Below are positions 52,669-60,680 of a stretch of DNA of 64,000 nt, one piece after another; positions within the stretch are counted from its first letter, which is position 1; every line of letters begins with the position of its first letter. Position numbers and translations under genes: made by a program. Under the pieces are notes generated by a model. That model saw only the letters and a program-made list of their open reading frames with translations, was not told the DNA's origin and did no database searches. Origin of the DNA: VAZQ01 sp963739385 (GTDB taxonomy: Bacteria > Pseudomonadota > Alphaproteobacteria > Rhizobiales > Xanthobacteraceae); contig CAVUAI010000029.1 of NCBI GenBank assembly GCA_963739385.1, positions 43,170-107,169 of the forward strand. The letters run 5' to 3'.

Positions 52669-54435
52669 TCAGCATTGGTCCTCCCAGTCCACCCAGTCCA
52701 CATCGTGAAGTTCGAGGTAGCGGGAAACGGCTGCGCCAAGCGTCGGAAAGAAGTACTTTTCGCCGAGCTGTGCGAACAATCCGAATCTTTTCAGCTTGTC
52801 CTTTACGGGATCCTTGAGCTCGGCAAAGCAAAGCTCGATACCCATCGCTTGCAACGCATCGTCCAACTCCGCGACTGTATCACCTGCGGTGACGTCGATG
52901 CCGGTGACCGGTTCCGCAGCGACGACCAGCCACCGCACGGGGGTTGGCGCTTTCGCGACTGCGTCCAGAGCGCGTTCCTTGAATAATTCGGCGTTGGCGA
53001 AGAACAAAGGTGCATCCCACCGGAACAGGACCAACCCGGGTATCCGGCGGGCATCAGGATATCGCGTGATGTCATGATAGCCTTTGACACCATGGGCGCG
53101 GCCCAACACGGCAGAGTGCGGACGCCAGCCATCCCACAGGAACTGGATTATTGCGATTGCGATTGCCAGGCCTATTCCTGGAATGGCGCCGAGCACGGCC
53201 ACGCCGACGAGGCAGACGATCGACAGCCAGAACTCCCATCGCTGAATGCGGTAGATGCGCTTGAGATCGGTCACCTCGATCAAGCCGATCGCCGAGGCAA
53301 TGACGACCGCCGCCAGCGCAGTCTTGGGCAGATGCTGCAGCAGGTTCGGCGCCGTCAACAGCAGGAAGGCGATGATCAGCGCGGCGACGACGCTGGTCAG
53401 TTGGGTGCGAGCGCCGGCGGCCTCGGCCACGGGCGTGCGTGAGCTGCTGCTGCTGATCGGGAAGCCTTGAAAAAATCCGGCGGCAAGATTGGCGGCCCCG
53501 AGCCCCACCATTTCCTGGTTGGGGTCGACATGAGTGCCGGTCCGGGCAGCATAGGCACGCGAGAGCACGCTGGTGTCGGCGAACGACACCAGGGCAATGG
53601 CGCAGCCGCCGATCAGCACCGGGGCGATATCGGCGTAGCTGATCCACGGGACAACGAATCCGGGCAGACCCTGTGGAAGAGGACCCAGAACCGCGATGTC
53701 GTAACGCACCGCGAGGTCCAGTGCTCCAACGATTGCGGTCGCACCGACCACCGCAATCAGAATGCCTGGCACGCGTTTGCTGCCCCGGAGAAGCAGGATC
53801 ACTGCCAGCGTGCCCGCCCCGAGCACAAGAGCCGCCCAGTTCGTTCGTCCCTCAAGTATCGCGGCGGCGATCGCCCGTAAGTCCCGCAAAGGTCCTTCGC
53901 TCTCGATTGAGAAGCCGAAAAGCGCGGGCAGCTGGCTGATCAATACGGTGAGCGCAATTCCGTTCATGTAGCCGTACCGTATCGGCTTGGAGATAAGCTC
54001 GGTCACGAACCCCAGGCGCGCGACGCCCGTCAGGATGCATACCGTTCCCGAAACGATCGCCAGCATGCCCGCAAGCGTCACAGCGCGCATTGGGTCGCCG
54101 CCGGATAACGGAAGGATCACGCTCAGGATGACGGCCGCCAGCGACGAGTCCGGCCCGAGCACCAGGATGCGGCTGGGCCCGAACAACGCATAGACCAACA
54201 GCGGAATGATCGTGGCGTAGAGGCCGTATATGCCGGGAACGCCGGATGCCACCGCGTAGGCAATTCCAACCGGGACCAGCATGGTCGCCAGCACCAGTCC
54301 CGCCACGAGATCGTGCGGGAGCCATGGTGCCTCATACCGGCGGAGGGTCTGCAGTCCCGGCAGCCAGCGTAGCCAACTGGTTCGATCCGTCATCTGACGG
54401 TCAATTCCGCTCCGGTCAAGCTCAGATTCGGTCAT
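52669..54435 (-). CDS. SulP family anion transporter with STAS domain
   Basis: A 588-aa SLC26/SulP carrier with about 12-14 helices (APWLPHDLVAGLVLATMLVP, then GLYATIIPLLVYALFGPSR) and a cytoplasmic STAS domain at the C-terminus (about 450-588, ending YLELHDVDWVDWEDQC). Transport substrates in the family are sulfate, bicarbonate, C4-dicarboxylates or other anions; a choice cannot be made here. Start options are 54435 and 54393; neither has a good ribosome site. A second SulP gene lies at 58821-60521. The unusual Trp/Asp-rich tail ends in a Cys. Confidence 0.9.
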   Translation of the reverse strand: MTESELDRSGIDRQMTDRTSWLRWLPGLQTLRRYEAPWLPHDLVAGLVLATMLVPVGIAYAVASGVPGIYGLYATIIPLLVYALFGPSRILVLGPDSSLAAVILSVILPLSGGDPMRAVTLAGMLAIVSGTVCILTGVARLGFVTELISKPIRYGYMNGIALTVLISQLPALFGFSIESEGPLRDLRAIAAAILEGRTNWAALVLGAGTLAVILLLRGSKRVPGILIAVVGATAIVGALDLAVRYDIAVLGPLPQGLPGFVVPWISYADIAPVLIGGCAIALVSFADTSVLSRAYAARTGTHVDPNQEMVGLGAANLAAGFFQGFPISSSSSRTPVAEAAGARTQLTSVVAALIIAFLLLTAPNLLQHLPKTALAAVVIASAIGLIEVTDLKRIYRIQRWEFWLSIVCLVGVAVLGAIPGIGLAIAIAIIQFLWDGWRPHSAVLGRAHGVKGYHDITRYPDARRIPGLVLFRWDAPLFFANAELFKERALDAVAKAPTPVRWLVVAAEPVTGIDVTAGDTVAELDDALQAMGIELCFAELKDPVKDKLKRFGLFAQLGEKYFFPTLGAAVSRYLELHDVDWVDWEDQC

Positions 54436-54734
54436 TCGGCGACATTCGCCGAGATCAACTTTTTCATCGGACCTCGCACCGCACCACCGCCTCCGGCACG
54501 ATCGTTTCCACTTTCCCGCGCTATGAACGCCGACATAGGCTTGCTCGCTGCCTTTATAGCTGAAGCGATAGAACCTAAGCCGTTGTCGAGAGGCCGAGAA
54601 GGTGATGTGGTGCTTGAGCGTAACGTCGGACCGCCGTCCTCCACCACCACACGCGGCCACGCGTGGTGCTCCGCCTCCGCCGACGCTTTGGCGCCGCGAT
54701 TGGCCTCGGCGTAAGTCTTGGGACCAGATGGACG

Positions 54735-54929
54735 TTAGAGAACGCGGTGTCGCGCCGCGGCTGCCTCGGCCTCGCCTTCTGGCCGGTCTTTGGACTGATT
54801 GCCGCGCTGGCGCATGACATCCAAAAACAAGACGCTGCGTTGCGCGGCATCCGCCATGTACTCCATGGCGGGGGCAAACATGCCGAACGGCGTAAGAGCG
54901 TTTATGGCGTGTTATTGGCTGGCGGGCAT
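54735..54929 (-). pseudogene. Remnant of a DUF3141 (PHB-synthase-like) gene start
   Basis: From the ATG at 54929, with AAAGGA upstream, the frame reads MPASQ then stop TAA, and in the same frame continues NALTPFGMFAPAMEYMADAA and QRSVLFLDVMRQRGNQ before losing similarity and stopping at 54735. The second part is the well-conserved N-terminus of DUF3141 proteins, which normally exceed 750 residues. So only the first 45 codons survive, with an internal stop. DUF3141 genes often accompany polyphosphate/PHB stress genes, as here. The bases between this fragment and the SulP gene (54436-54734) hold nothing recognisable. Confidence 0.7.
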
Positions 54930-54989
54930 TGTCTTTCCTTTCTGCTCTTGTCTGCTGACGCAGCTTGCCATCCTGTCCGGGGCAACGCG

Positions 54990-55193
54990 TCATCCGCCTT
55001 TGCGCCAATTCCGCTGCCGCATCATCTCGAACCGAATGTTAGGATCAGGGTCGGTGTACCGTTTCTTGCCGCCATACGCATCGTACGGCATCGCCTGCGG
55101 GGCGTACTGGGTCGGGGCCTTGCGCTCCGAATGCGCAAAAGCGGGAGAAGCCATGACGGCTATCACCGCTGCGACGATGCAGACATTGCGCAT
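54990..55193 (-). CDS. Small secreted protein
   Basis: A 67-aa protein with a signal peptide (MRNVCIVAAVIAVMASPAFA) and a mature part HSERKAPTQYAPQ, then many Asp, Pro, Arg and Tyr residues. CAGGAG is eight bases before the ATG at 55193, which supports this start over the in-frame ATG at 55232. Proteins with the SERKAP / YAPQA / DPDP pattern are frequent in Bradyrhizobium relatives and have no known role. It is periplasmic by prediction. Confidence 0.7.
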   Translation of the reverse strand: MRNVCIVAAVIAVMASPAFAHSERKAPTQYAPQAMPYDAYGGKKRYTDPDPNIRFEMMRQRNWRKGG

Positions 55194-55409
55194 GCTACCT
55201 CTCCTGTGTGAACGGAAGGCGATCATCTTCAACTCATCCTGAGAGGCCGACGCACCGGCGGGACGCGACGATCGGTAGCCCGGTATTCGAAAGTCGGGTC
55301 CCGCGCTTCAGCGCGAGCTTTTAATCAAGGCCCAGCAGTGAGCCCCGAGGAGCCAAATCCATGATTCTCGATGATCGTCCTTCAGACGGCGATCATCGCG
55401 CCGATGGCG

Positions 55410-55862
55410 TTAGCCCCACTTGAGGGTCATAGCCACGTCCCCCGGCATCCCGCCGGGGAAATCGATGATCTCGACCCTCAGCTTGTATCCGCGCTCACGG
55501 AAGTACTTCGCCCACAGCTGATAGATCTCCTTCGGCACGCCCGTCAGTGTGTTTTCCCAGCCCGGTTCCTGCTGATTGATCGCGCGTCCCTTGTCCGTGC
55601 ACAGTTGGTTCGGAAAACGATGCACCTGGACCTCGGAGCGGCCGTTGCTCACCGCGCGCTCGATGATCGTGATCGCGCGCTGAATGGCCTCTTCGTCGGA
55701 TAGACCGGACGGCTTGGTGAATTGATCGAGCAGTGCTTTTTTCTCGGCTTCCGCCTCGGCGAGCTTATGCGCCTGCTTCGATGCTTCCTCGGCTTCGGCG
55801 AGCGCCAGCTTCTTCATGAAGTCGTTTGCCGTCGGCAGCAATTCATCGGGTCTCGTCGCCAT
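55410..55862 (-). CDS. Hypothetical protein with N-terminal coiled coil
   Basis: A 150-aa soluble protein. Residues 1-50 are Ala/Glu/Lys-rich and helical (KKLALAEAEEASKQAHKLAEAEAEKK in parts), followed by a mixed domain with AIQRAITIIERAVSNGRSEVQVHRFP, LPGWEN-like loops and an end RVEIIDFPGGMPGDVAMTLKWG. No named domain is recognised, but the composition and regular structure are those of a real protein. It diverges from the phasin gene 106 bases away, in a region with PPK2 and phasin genes, so a stress-linked role is possible. Confidence 0.7.
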   Translation of the reverse strand: MATRPDELLPTANDFMKKLALAEAEEASKQAHKLAEAEAEKKALLDQFTKPSGLSDEEAIQRAITIIERAVSNGRSEVQVHRFPNQLCTDKGRAINQQEPGWENTLTGVPKEIYQLWAKYFRERGYKLRVEIIDFPGGMPGDVAMTLKWG

Positions 55863-55968
55863 GCTTCGCTTCCCTTCTCAGTAGTATCGTTCGCAACCAA
55901 GCGGATTATTTGCAGCAATATCTTCAACGAGAAATGCGGTAGATTAGAACAACTGGGAGGTAATCGCC

Positions 55969-56310
55969 ATGGTCAACAAGGCAACCGAAAGGGCGAAGCC
56001 GTTCGAAAGCGGACAGGAGCAGGCCAGGGCGATGCTCGGCATGCAAAAGGAGCTTCTCGAGGCCTGTGAGCAAGCCAGCCGCGCCTGGCTTGATCGCGTG
56101 AAGTCGGAAGTAGATCTGTGGACGGCACTGACCGCCAAGCTGTCGGCAACCCGCTCCCTTCCGGAAGCGCTTGGGGCCTATCAGGAATATGTGACGCACC
56201 GAATGCAGATGGCAGCCGAAGACGGGCGCCGAATGTCTGATGAATGTCAAAAGCTTATGCAACAATTCTCCCGGCCGCTGCCCACCGGGTGGCCGACCGG
56301 CAGCACCTGA
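55969..56310 (+). CDS. Phasin family protein
   Basis: A 113-aa helical amphipathic protein with the phasin-like pattern QEQARAMLGMQKELLEACEQASRAWLDRVKSEVDLWTAL (in parts) and ALGAYQEYVTHRMQMAAEDGRRM. Phasins coat polyhydroxybutyrate granules or act as related stress proteins. GGGAGG is seven bases before the ATG at 55969. It is close to ppk2 and to a DUF3141 remnant, a grouping seen in carbon/phosphate storage regions. Confidence 0.82.
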   Translation: MVNKATERAKPFESGQEQARAMLGMQKELLEACEQASRAWLDRVKSEVDLWTALTAKLSATRSLPEALGAYQEYVTHRMQMAAEDGRRMSDECQKLMQQFSRPLPTGWPTGST

Positions 56311-56501
56311 ACGGAAACCGTGGTCTTGCGGATTAGCCACCGCAGAGTTGCATTTGCGCACTGAGCTCGAGCCGATCAAGGCGCTTTAAGTCGACGGCGG
56401 CTATCATATCATCGATTGGCTCGTAATGACCCGAAGCTGCAGCCTGAGAGGTTGCGTCATGACGTGTCTGCAAAGTCCTTCTGCATGAAGTGGATGACAT
56501 C

Positions 56502-57317
56502 ATGGCGTTGAAACGGACGGCGGCCGGCAATGCCGACACGAAGATGAAGCGCAAAGCCTACGAGAAGGAATTGCGCAAGCTGCAGGTCGAGCTCAGTCAT
56601 CTGCAGGATTGGGTCAAGGCCAAGGGCGCGCGGATCATCCTCGTCTTCGAGGGTCGCGATGCCGCTGGCAAGGGTGGCACCATCAAAGCCATCACCGAGC
56701 GGGTGAGCCCGCGGGTCTTTCGCACCGTGGCCTTGCCGGCGCCTTCGGACCGCGAGAAGACGCAATTGTTCATGCAGCGTTATATCGAGCGCTTCCCGGC
56801 CGCTGGCGAGATCGTCATCTTCGACCGCAGCTGGTACAACCGCGCTGGCGTCGAATACGTCATGGGATTTTGCAGCGAGGAGCAGCATCGCCATTTTCTC
56901 GAGCTTTGCCCGGAGGTCGAGAAATACATCGTCGACGGCGGCATCATCCTGATCAAGATCTGGCTGGAGGTCGGCCAGGAGGAGCAGGAAAGGCGCTTCC
57001 TGGCGCGCATCAACGACCCGCTGCGACAGTGGAAACTGAGCCCGATGGATCTCGAATCCTTCCGACGCTGGTACGACTACTCGCGGGCGCGCGACATGAT
57101 GCTGCAGAAAACCGACAGCAAGCACGCCCCGTGGCACGTGGTGCGCTCGGACGACAAGCGGCGGGCGCGGCTCAACTGCATCTCCCACATCCTCAAGCGG
57201 ATCCCGTCCGGCAAAGTATCGCGCGAGAAGGTCAAGCTGCCGAAGCGGTCGGACAAGGGCAAATACGACGATCACTCGTCCTTGCGGGGGATGAAATTCG
57301 TGGCCGAAAAATACTGA
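56502..57317 (+). CDS. ppk2: Polyphosphate kinase 2
   Basis: A 271-aa enzyme that uses polyphosphate to phosphorylate nucleotides (usually GDP or ADP). Walker A GRDAAGKGG is at residues 51-59, Walker B IVIFDRSWYNRAG at about 105-115 and the lid region RRFLARINDPLRQWKLSPMDL (in parts) is conserved. Length and sequence are those of class I PPK2. The ATG at 56502 is favoured over an in-frame GTG at 56490. No adjacent polyphosphatase is present; neighbouring genes suggest a stress/storage region. Confidence 0.95.
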   Translation: MALKRTAAGNADTKMKRKAYEKELRKLQVELSHLQDWVKAKGARIILVFEGRDAAGKGGTIKAITERVSPRVFRTVALPAPSDREKTQLFMQRYIERFPAAGEIVIFDRSWYNRAGVEYVMGFCSEEQHRHFLELCPEVEKYIVDGGIILIKIWLEVGQEEQERRFLARINDPLRQWKLSPMDLESFRRWYDYSRARDMMLQKTDSKHAPWHVVRSDDKRRARLNCISHILKRIPSGKVSREKVKLPKRSDKGKYDDHSSLRGMKFVAEKY

Positions 57318-57416
57318 CGAAGCTCACAAACGCGTGGCCGCCGCCGCTGCCGTCTGGATCATTCCGGCGGCACCCGCAGGCCGCTGACTCTTGGTGACGG
57401 AGGGACCTCACACATT

Positions 57417-57475
57417 CTCAGTGCCCCTCAAGGAGACGTCGTTCTCCCAGCTGCACTGGCGATGCTCAGCAGCGA
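57417..57475 (-). pseudogene. Possible 3' remnant of an HlyD-family gene
   Basis: Bases 57417-57452 match the 3' end of the HlyD gene (60680-60716) at about 30 of 37 aligned positions with one gap, including the shared CTCAGTG, CCCTC and CCAGCT blocks. On the - strand the degenerate reading LLSIAS then frameshift corresponds to LLRMRS of the intact protein. Nothing else of the gene remains. A short random match cannot be fully excluded. Confidence 0.4.
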
Positions 57476-57535
57476 CGGCGGGACGGTGAGGTCATGAAAA
57501 TTGAGGATGAACTCGATTGTGTGGACAATGAAACT

Positions 57536-57694
57536 TTATCCCCCAAAGATCCAATATAAAGCCAGGCCGCACACCAATACAATCAATACTAAGCAGATTA
57601 CAATTGACCCCCAACCTCGCATATGTCCGTAGGCTTTATGTCCCATTCGTTTTTCTAACCAATCTTGACTAAGAGGATGATGATCATCTTTCAT
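57536..57694 (-). CDS. AT-rich small single-helix membrane protein
   Basis: A 52-aa protein starting MKDDHHPLSQDWLEKRMGHK, with one hydrophobic helix SIVICLVLIVLVCGLALYWIF (about residues 30-50) and end GG. CAGGAGAG lies five bases before the ATG. The gene is much richer in A+T than anything around it and uses codons such as TTA, AGT and GTA that are rare elsewhere in the window, so recent horizontal origin is likely. The charged N-terminus is His/Asp/Lys-rich and probably cytoplasmic. I do not recognise the family. Confidence 0.7.
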   Translation of the reverse strand: MKDDHHPLSQDWLEKRMGHKAYGHMRGWGSIVICLVLIVLVCGLALYWIFGG

Positions 57695-57973
57695 GATTCT
57701 CTCCTGTAAAAGCCGAGATCAATCGATCGCCTCGTTGGCAGCCGGGGGTTGACGGTCACTCCGACAACATGCGGGCGCCGAATTTTCTCGGTGTGCTCGG
57801 CGGCGCGGCCGACGGCGCGAGGAAAGTTGGGAATGCGCGCCAGCCATCGAGCGATGTGATCTCAACCTTTGCGTGGCGGGTGCCCTTGCCCGCCGGTAGC
57901 GTAGCACGTCGCAGGAGCCCGCTCCAATAACGTCGGCTCGACCACCGACCCATACAACCGCCGGGAGGCACCT

Positions 57974-58411
57974 ATGTTGCGCCAACTTCTCGTGGGGGCC
58001 GCCGTGAGCCTTTGCAATATCGGGCTCCACGCGTTGGTGATGACCGCGGTCGTCCGGGTGGCGCACCGGGCGGGCGCAACTGACACATCGCGGCGATCAC
58101 TGCGACTGATCGCGGTCATGGTCGGAACCGCTTCGGTCCTTATGGTCGCGCACGTATCCGAGGTGATCGTCTGGTCGCTGGCCTACGCCATAGTCGACGC
58201 GGCGCCTGCCGGCGCCGATGTTTTCTATTTCGCATTCGTGAACTACACGACTCTCGGCTACGGCGACGTCACGCCGGTCGAGCGGTGGCGACTGCTCGGG
58301 CCGATGACGGCGATGAACGGCGTGCTGCTGTTCGGCTGGTCGACCGCCGTCATCTTCGAAGTGCTGCGGAGAACGGTGAGACCCGGGCCGCGGCCGCAGG
58401 TCCAAACGTGA
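57974..58411 (+). CDS. Two-helix potassium-channel-type ion channel protein
   Basis: A 145-aa membrane protein. Hydrophobic helices are near 5-30, 44-75 and 105-130, and the pore loop carries the selectivity-filter motif NYTTLGYGDVTP. This is the Ion_trans_2 (KcsA-like) family. TTLGYGD predicts potassium selectivity. No cytoplasmic RCK domain is attached. The ATG at 57974 has GGGAGG upstream. Its stop codon is followed in the same frame by the fragment at 58412-58663. Confidence 0.88.
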   Translation: MLRQLLVGAAVSLCNIGLHALVMTAVVRVAHRAGATDTSRRSLRLIAVMVGTASVLMVAHVSEVIVWSLAYAIVDAAPAGADVFYFAFVNYTTLGYGDVTPVERWRLLGPMTAMNGVLLFGWSTAVIFEVLRRTVRPGPRPQVQT

Positions 58412-58663
58412 AAGGAGGCGTGGTTCAAGGCCTGGCCGTTCCATATCGAGGCCTTGTCCGGCCTGTTCGATTTCAGCCATGCGCCCTTCTTCCAGAGCTT
58501 CATTGAGGTGCGGGTCGAGCGATCCAAGCGGCGGATCGTTCTCGTTCTCAACGGCGTCCATGGTCCGCTGCAGTGGCGCGAACTGCAAACCGGCGACACG
58601 GTGGTGCCAGCGGGCACAACGCTCGACGATCGGGTCGAATTCATCGTGCCGATGGACCCGTGA
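58412..58663 (+). pseudogene. C-terminal fragment, possibly of a metallophosphoesterase
   Basis: Directly after the channel gene's stop, in the same frame, 83 codons read WFKAWPFHIEALSG, FDFSHAPFFQSFIEVRVERS, LNGVHGPLQWRELQTGDTVV and end EFIVPMDP. The beta-rich ending looks like the C-terminal domain found after the phosphatase core in some calcineurin-like enzymes, but the catalytic part is absent. The first in-frame ATG is at 58454, inside the homologous stretch. It may be an orphan remnant. Confidence 0.4.
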
Positions 58664-58820
58664 AGGTAAGCGCCATTACCGAGCCGAACAGGACCTCTGA
58701 GATCCTGTCCATCGGTTCGAGGATTAGATCGGACGATGTGGCCGAAAACGGCGGGAACGGATCGACTGCCGTCTGGATTGGCTCGCTTTCCATCTGTGTC
58801 ACAGACGCCGGTGCGTCGCA

Positions 58821-60521
58821 CTACCTGCCTTCACCGCCGAGCAGACTATCGACGGTCACGGCCATGTCGAGGCCTCCGATCTTTTCCTCTAGGCCGTCGG
58901 CTTGCAGCAGGTCGCGTGCCCGTCCATGTGCCCCGACGACGCGCAGGGCGATGCCTTTGGCGGCGAGCTCGTCATGCAGCTCATGCAGCATGCGGGAGCC
59001 GGCGAGATCGAGATAGGGCGATGCCGAAAGATCGCAGACTACCAAGTGGATATCGGAGGGGGCAGCTGAACCAAGTCGGCTCAAGACCCGCTCCCGGACG
59101 GCGTCGGCGTTGACATAGATGAGCGACGCTTCGGGACGGAAGGCGATCACGCCGGGCAGCGCCTCGTTTTCGGGATGACGGGCGAGGTCGGAGTATTTGT
59201 CGGTGCCGGGAGTCCGTCCGAGGAACGCCACATGCGGACGCGACACGCTTCCCAACAGCATCAAGACGGAGGCCAATGCAGCGAGCAGGATGCCCTGCAA
59301 TATCCCCAATAGCAGCACACCGAGCAGGGCGATCGCCGCGGCGTAGAAGTCGAGCCGGCTGACGCGCCACATGCGTAGTAGCGCCGGAAAATCGAGCAGT
59401 CCGGACACCGCGGTCAGCACAACCGCAGCCAGCACTGTCTTCGGCAGGTTTTCCAGCAGCCCAGTGAGGAAGAGCAGGCAAAGCGCGAGCGCTATCGAGG
59501 TGAAGACCAGAGCGAGCGGGGTGCGAGCGCCTGCCTTGTCGTTCACCGCCGATTGCGACAGTCCGCCGGCCACGGGATAGCCATGTCCCAGCGCCGCGGC
59601 GAAATTCGCCGCGCCGATGCCGAGCAGCTCCTGCCGCGGATCCAAACCATACCCATGCTTTGCAGCGAAGGTGCGGGCGGCAGACACGCTTTCGATATAA
59701 GCCAGCAGCAGGCAACCAGCGGCCAGCGGAACGATCCCTTCGATATCATGTAGCCGCAGCGCCGGCCCCCCCAGGGTAGGCAGGCCAGCCGGAATCTCTC
59801 CCGTCGTGGCCACCCCGAGGGCAGGAAGACCAAGCGCGGTCGCAGCGGCAATCGACAACGCGACAACGCCAAGGGCGACCGGTCGTCCCGGCAGGATGCG
59901 CTCGCCGAGCACGAGCAGCAGGATGGCAACGACACCGAGGGCGAATACGAAGTAGTTGGTCTCGCCAAGCTGCGCGGCCAGCAGCACCGACCGCTCGAAA
60001 AAATTGTGCCCGCCGCCTGCTACCCCAAGGAGACTCGGCAGCTGGGTCATCGCGATGGTCAACGCCGCGCCGGCCTTGAAACCCACGAGGATACTGTCGC
60101 TGATCAGGGTCACGAGTCCGCTGAGCCGCAATAGCCATGCGATCAGACAAAGCAGCGCCACAACGAAGCCTGTGAGGCTGGCGATCTGCGCGTAGCGATT
60201 CGCGTCTCCCTCAGCCATCGCTGCTACCGTTCCTGCAATCATTAGCGAGATTGCAGAGGTGGGACCGATCGCCAACTGACGGGACGAGCCGAGGAGAGCG
60301 TAGCCCAGCCCGCCCAGCAGGTAGCCGTAAACGCCGACCTGCGGGGGCAGGCCTGCAAGCCCGGCATAGGCGAGAGAGACCGGGATCGCGTAGGCCGCCA
60401 GCGTCACGCCGGCGACGGCATCGGCAGGCAGCCAGGCAGCGCGATAGTCCGCCAACCAACGCGCCGGCGGCACAAAGGAAAGCCACGTCGAAACGTTGCG
60501 CGATTGCGTCAAATCCTTCAT
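58821..60521 (-). CDS. SulP family anion transporter with STAS domain
   Basis: A 566-aa SulP carrier, only distantly like the one at 52669. N-terminal ARWLADYRAAWLPADAVAGVTLAAYAIP leads to the helical core (GLPPQVGVYGYLLGGLGYALLGSSRQ in parts, AIGPTSAISLMIAG), and the STAS domain occupies about 435-560 with LVVCDLSASPYLDLAGSRML. The Ser in the DLSASPYLDLAGS motif is the usual STAS phosphorylation position. Substrate is unknown; bicarbonate or sulfate are usual. It is followed upstream by the HlyD/DUF3302 pair read on the same strand. Confidence 0.92.
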   Translation of the reverse strand: MKDLTQSRNVSTWLSFVPPARWLADYRAAWLPADAVAGVTLAAYAIPVSLAYAGLAGLPPQVGVYGYLLGGLGYALLGSSRQLAIGPTSAISLMIAGTVAAMAEGDANRYAQIASLTGFVVALLCLIAWLLRLSGLVTLISDSILVGFKAGAALTIAMTQLPSLLGVAGGGHNFFERSVLLAAQLGETNYFVFALGVVAILLLVLGERILPGRPVALGVVALSIAAATALGLPALGVATTGEIPAGLPTLGGPALRLHDIEGIVPLAAGCLLLAYIESVSAARTFAAKHGYGLDPRQELLGIGAANFAAALGHGYPVAGGLSQSAVNDKAGARTPLALVFTSIALALCLLFLTGLLENLPKTVLAAVVLTAVSGLLDFPALLRMWRVSRLDFYAAAIALLGVLLLGILQGILLAALASVLMLLGSVSRPHVAFLGRTPGTDKYSDLARHPENEALPGVIAFRPEASLIYVNADAVRERVLSRLGSAAPSDIHLVVCDLSASPYLDLAGSRMLHELHDELAAKGIALRVVGAHGRARDLLQADGLEEKIGGLDMAVTVDSLLGGEGR

Positions 60522-60680
60522 CGGCGCATCATTTCCGAGTCGCTCGCCTTAAATTGTCCGCCGGCAGGATTGCACGGGACCGGCGACGCGCATCGGCAAG
60601 CCCCCGATCGTTGAACGCGCCACATACCGATCACTGCCGGCCACCCTCCGGCCGCTAGGCTCAAGGCAGCTTGAACGTCC

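Noticed and set aside
57493..57561. 22-codon + strand frame (MKIEDELDCVDNETL...)
   Set aside because: Overlaps the end of the AT-rich - strand gene and is too short to support; the apparent ribosome site GTGAGG is weak.
57756..57971. 71-codon - strand frame between the AT-rich gene and the channel gene
   Set aside because: No ribosome site, starts inside the channel gene's leader and resembles no family.
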